Shown here piece by piece: positions 58,641-64,000 of a stretch of DNA of 64,000 nt. The notes under the pieces were generated by a model that was not told the DNA's origin, made no database searches, and saw nothing but the letters and a program-made list of their open reading frames with translations. The translations under genes and the position numbers were made by a program. Position 1 is the first letter of the stretch; each line of letters begins with the position of its first letter. This stretch comes from Cynocephalus volans (taxonomy: Eukaryota; Chordata; Mammalia; Dermoptera; Cynocephalidae), in the NCBI RefSeq assembly GCF_027409185.1, contig NC_084467.1, positions 18,652,501-18,716,500 on the forward strand. Direction: 5' to 3'.

Positions 58641-58933
58641 TCTGCCAAACCCTGAACTCAGTCTTGCACGAAATATCCGACGCCAGGGAACTAAGGCAAC
58701 AGGGTCTGCGCTGAGTGAAGGGAATGGGTGGGGTCGCCCAGAGGCTGTGGCTATGGAAAGTGTAGTTTGAAAATAAACCAGGGAGCTCGAAGAACCTCTA
58801 AAGCTGCAAAGGGAATCCCAGTGCTGACGGCTTTCAGCGCTCACAAACTGCTGGGGACAGTTTGTCGGCACCCTGCCTGCCACAATAGTAGACAGAAAAG
58901 GATTTTTTTTTTCTATTTAAAATATGATGTGCA

Positions 58934-59106
58934 GGGACCGGCCCGTGGCTCACTCGGGAGAGTGTGGTGCTGATAACACCAAGGCCACGGGTTCGGATCC
59001 CATATAGGGATGACCGGTTAGCTCACTGGTGAGCTTGGTGCTGACAACACCAAGTCAAGGGTTAAGATCCCCTTACCGGTCATCTTTAAAAAAAAAGAAA
59101 AAAAAA
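58934..59106 (+). mobile_element. tRNA-Ile-derived SINE, dimer
   Basis: A complete dimer with an A tail between GALE and HMGCL. It is flanked by atgtgca at 58927-58933 and 59107-59113. Confidence 0.9.
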
Positions 59107-59583
59107 ATGTGCATAAAGTCATGAAAGCTGAGCAAAGCAGCAAGACACAACTGCATTGTGCTTCCTACTGCCGGGAACGCCCTGGGCCTGCTTGTAGAGC
59201 CTCGAGCGCAGCTCTCTGGGTAAGAGCTCCGGCTTGTGAGCGCTAAGGAGAGGCCCGCCTGCCCAGGCCCAGAGGAGCAAGTGGTGATTGCTGCCCTCGG
59301 GGAACTTGTGCAACAGCCCTGGTCACAGAGGCAAAGCCTCAGAAACAAACCCTACGGGTGTTTTGGCCAGCCACCACTTCAGGAAGTCTACGAGTAAGCC
59401 CAAAGCCACTGATTTCCAGTCACTGGATTTGGGGTTCAGGCAGGGAAATGGAGAGGAAATAGATTAATCAAGTAGCTCAAAGTCTGCATTTTCCTCAGAG
59501 TGCAGCACTGTAGATATTTTGTTACTTCACTCATATATGCACACAGCTGCACAACTGAATACTGGAATGGTCGTCATTAAACC

Positions 59584-59589
59584 TTTAAT
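59584..59589 (-). terminator. HMGCL: Candidate poly-A signal of HMGCL
   Basis: TTTAAT on plus is ATTAAA on minus, about 560 bp after the HMGCL stop. It is the best hexamer before the SINE at 58934-59106. Confidence 0.5.
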
Positions 59590-60150
59590 TACATAAGCTG
59601 TTTTCAAAAATCATGGACAGAGTGCAGATTTTCCACGGATGTTGGAGTTGGCAGATGGCTACCACAGCAGCTCAGTCCTCACCCCCTTCAGCAAACGCCC
59701 TCTGTCAGCCTGAGGACCTCCATGCCCTTTGCCCTAAGAGGTCAGAAAGCAATGGCCCCAAGGTCATGGCAGGGTGGAGCTGTCTAGAGGGTAGCCAGTG
59801 GGCAGATTTCAACCATAGATAAGACTTGAGGATCATCCCAAACAGGGAATGAGGTTCCCAAGTGCCCTCAGGCATTCAACTCCTGGGCCGTTGGGTCCAC
59901 GGTGAAGGGAGACGTCCAGCCCCCTAAAGCCTTTCACTCACTCACGCTCAGACCTGCCAGGGAAGGCCTGAGGCCAAGCAGCTCCTCTAGTCCCTCGCCT
60001 CCTTTCTGCTAGGAGAGACCTGTATGCAGAGCTCGCTATGAGGTGTCCGATCCCTTTAACCTCATTCTCATCTCCGGGTCCCCATTCATGAATCATCCAT
60101 GCAAGCCCCTACTCCCACACAGTCCCCAGGGCTTCAGGTGCACAAGGAGC
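59590..60150 (-). other. HMGCL: 3' UTR of HMGCL
   Basis: Unique sequence downstream of the HMGCL stop codon on the minus strand; no repeat or other gene is seen. Confidence 0.55.
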
Positions 60151-61736
<1,586 letters not shown>

Positions 61737-62599
61737 CTACAAAAGCTGGTTCTTGCAGACCTCGCAATTGTCTGGTTGCCTGAAATTCTACTATGAGAGT
61801 CATTTTTTCCTTTGACTTATGATTCTGTTGAAGTGAAAATCCCACTGAAAGAGACACTGCCTTTCCTTCTGGTGCCTGGAGCAGTGTCTTTTTTGCATAC
61901 ACTGTTTCCTCTGCCAGCAGTATCTTTCCTCCATTTCTTTCATGGTTGACTCCTTCCCATCCTTTAGGTCTCAACCTAAAAGCCACCTTCTCAGAGACTC
62001 TGATCACCAACCTAATCCTCTCTTGCTGTTATTTACTGTGGTTCATTTCCACCCCCCACCCCCCCACCTAGCCTGCTCTCACAGTGGGGGCCTCTACCCC
62101 CACGAGGGTCCTATCCCATCTCCCTAGGCCAGTCGCTTCCTACTCTCCTAGAGGACTATTTCACTTTCTTCTTTCTCCTTAAACCTCTATCCACCCTTTC
62201 CCCATCCCCACTCTCAGCTGCTTCCTTATTCAAAGAGGAAATGGATGCAATCAGAAGGGATGTCTCCATCAACTCACACCGTGGTCTACCCACCCACCTG
62301 CATCTGGGCCTACAGGCTCTGCCATTCCTCTGGGCCCCAGCCAAGGCTGACCCTGCACCTCTGCATGAGGCTTATTCCTACATGCTCGAGCATGTGCTCC
62401 AGTAAGTCTCCCCTCTCTCTCCTGCAACCTGTTATTCCCCTCTGCTGGATCATTCTCACACAAGCAGGCTGGGATCTCTCCCATCCTTTACAGACCCTTT
62501 TTGGAACCCTCCATCCTCCCATTTCTTTGCTCCCATTCAAAGCAAAATTCCTAGAGAGAGCTGTCCCTACTTATATCTCCTGCTGTTCTCACTCGAACC

Positions 62600-62779
62600 T
62601 TTTTTTTTTTTTTTTTTTTTAAAAAGATGACCGGTAAGGGGATCTTAACCCTTGACTTGGTGTTGTCAGTACCATGCTCACCCAGTGAGCTAACCGGCCA
62701 TCCCTATATGGGATCCGAACCCGTGGCCTTGGTGTTATCAGCACCACACTCTCCCGAGTGAGCCACAGGGCCGGCCCAG
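62600..62779 (-). mobile_element. tRNA-Ile-derived SINE, dimer (HMGCL intron)
   Basis: A complete minus-strand dimer with a 20-base-class T run at its left (the A tail). Flanked by ctcgaacc at 62592-62599 and 62780-62787. Confidence 0.92.
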
Positions 62780-63116
62780 CTCGAACCAATTCTAAACAGG
62801 TTTTTGTCGCCACAACTCCTCCACTTAAACTGCTCTAGTCAAGATCACTGGTGACATCCATGTAGCTAAATCTAAAAGTCAAGTAGCCATCATCTTCATA
62901 CCTAACTATCAACATCATCAACTTGAACACCTTCACATGCAGGGCTCCATATCCCCCTGGTTTTCCTCCTTACACTTTTGCCCCTCCTGAGACCTGAATC
63001 CAATCATTTGATGGCTTTTCCTCATCTCCCTGACCTCTGGAGGTTGGAACCTTCACTGCTCGATCCTCAGATTGCTTCTTGATCTATAGTCACTCTCAGG
63101 TGATTTCACTGCCTTT

Positions 63117-63229
63117 ATTTATTTTTATTCATTATTATATATTTTGGCAGCTGGCTGGTACAGGGATCTGAATCTGTGACCTTTGTGTTATAAAGCTGCA
63201 CTCTAACCAACTGAGCTAACCGGCCAGCC
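63117..63229 (-). mobile_element. tRNA-Ile-derived SINE, monomer (HMGCL intron)
   Basis: A minus-strand monomer starting 'ggctggccggttagctcagttgg'. Flanked by tttcactgccttt (to 63116) and ctttactgccttt (from 63230). Confidence 0.88.
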
Positions 63230-63255
63230 CTTTACTGCCTTTCGATACCCACCTA

Positions 63256-63358
63256 GGCTGGCCAGTTAGCTCAGTTGGTTATACAGCACGGTGTTATAAC
63301 ACCAAGGTCAAGGGTTAGGGTGTCTGTACTGGTCAGCCGCCAAAACAAACAAAAATAA
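63256..63358 (+). mobile_element. tRNA-Ile-derived SINE, monomer (HMGCL intron)
   Basis: A plus-strand monomer with an (acaaa)n tail. Flanked by atacccaccta at 63245-63255 and atatccaccta at 63359-63369. It lies 26 bp from the opposite-strand copy at 63117-63229. Confidence 0.88.
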
Positions 63359-64000
63359 ATATCCACCTATGTGAAGACTCCAAAATGTTTACACTCAGCT
63401 CAGATGCTCACTGAAACTGAGATTCATACAGCCAGCAGCCTCCGCAGCTTCACTGGGATGCCTAATAGAGGTCTCAAACTTCAGAGGTGAGAAAGTGAAC
63501 TTCTGCTGATCTGCCCACCTGCCTGCTCCTTCCAGGCTTCCTCACCACCATCTTTCACCTGGATTTCTGCAGGCTCCAAACTGGTTCTTCTGGTTCTACT
63601 ACTGTCTCTCTCTAGTGTATTCTCCACACATAGCAGGCAGAGGGATGCTTTTTAAGGGAAAACTGCAGGTGGCATCCCTCCTCATCTTCTGCTCAAGACT
63701 TTCTGTTAGCTTGCCAGCTCAGTTGGAAAGAGCCAAAATCCTGCAGGCCTTACCTCTCTGGCCTTCCTCTACCTCTAACATCTACCACCCTCCCTTTGGT
63801 CACACTGCTCCTGCCATATGCCTCCTCAATATTCCTTGAGTAAACATAGCAAGCACACTCCTACCTTGGGGTTTTGTACCTGCTGTGCCTGGACTGGACT
63901 ACCCTCCCTTCCCCCTCCTCGCCAGGTGTCTGTGTGGTTCACTCCCTCGCTTCCCTCAGGTCTCTCCAATGTCAACTTCTTAGTGAGACCACACTATGTA

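Overview
The window is mammalian nuclear DNA. It carries intron-split protein genes with GT-AG junctions, CpG-island promoters, and dense SINE, LINE and LTR repeats. The gene order ELOA(+), PITHD1(+), LYPLA2(+), GALE(-), HMGCL(-) is the order I know from human chromosome 1p36.11. The most abundant young repeats are SINEs derived from tRNA-Ile, present as monomers, as dimers and in a third GC-rich form. That family (CYN/t-SINE) is what I know from colugos (Dermoptera). No Alu, B1/B2, equine ERE or carnivore-type SINEs are visible. My best guess is therefore a flying lemur such as Galeopterus. The locus is secure; the species is an inference from the repeats.

Layout. 1-10.7 kb is intergenic DNA upstream of ELOA. 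It is packed with repeats, including a full MaLR retroelement with both LTRs, a solo LTR sitting inside a MIR, and a 5'-truncated L1 that still has a 694-codon open ORF2 fragment. 10.7-27.5 kb is ELOA: 11 coding exons, 779 codons, and a long 3' UTR. 27.5-37.3 kb is an intergenic stretch of old repeats (MIR, MER5, MER20, MLT1, old L1) with younger SINEs on top. 37.5-46.3 kb is PITHD1 (6 exons, 211 codons). 46.3-48.7 kb is intergenic and ends in a 15-bp minisatellite. 48.7-53.65 kb is LYPLA2, with a roughly 560-bp TG tract in intron 1 and 231 codons in 9 coding exons. 53.7-58.6 kb is GALE on the minus strand (10 coding exons, 348 codons). From about 59.58 kb to the end is the 3' part of HMGCL on the minus strand (last two coding exons only).

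The genes are unrelated housekeeping functions: transcription elongation (ELOA), a PITH-domain protein (PITHD1), cytosolic protein depalmitoylation (LYPLA2), UDP-galactose epimerisation in the Leloir pathway (GALE), and leucine/ketone-body metabolism (HMGCL). They do not form an operon-like unit. All splice junctions I assembled keep frame, and every catalytic residue I could check is present, so all five loci look functional.

I found no convincing new biological system. The most interesting observations concern the SINE family (a deletion-derived GC-rich class, recombinant half-dimers and SINE-in-SINE nesting), a conserved 26-codon frame upstream of the ELOA start in which the human ATG is CTG, the very close tail-to-tail 3' ends of LYPLA2 and GALE, and a perfect CTCF-type motif beside an HMGCL splice donor.
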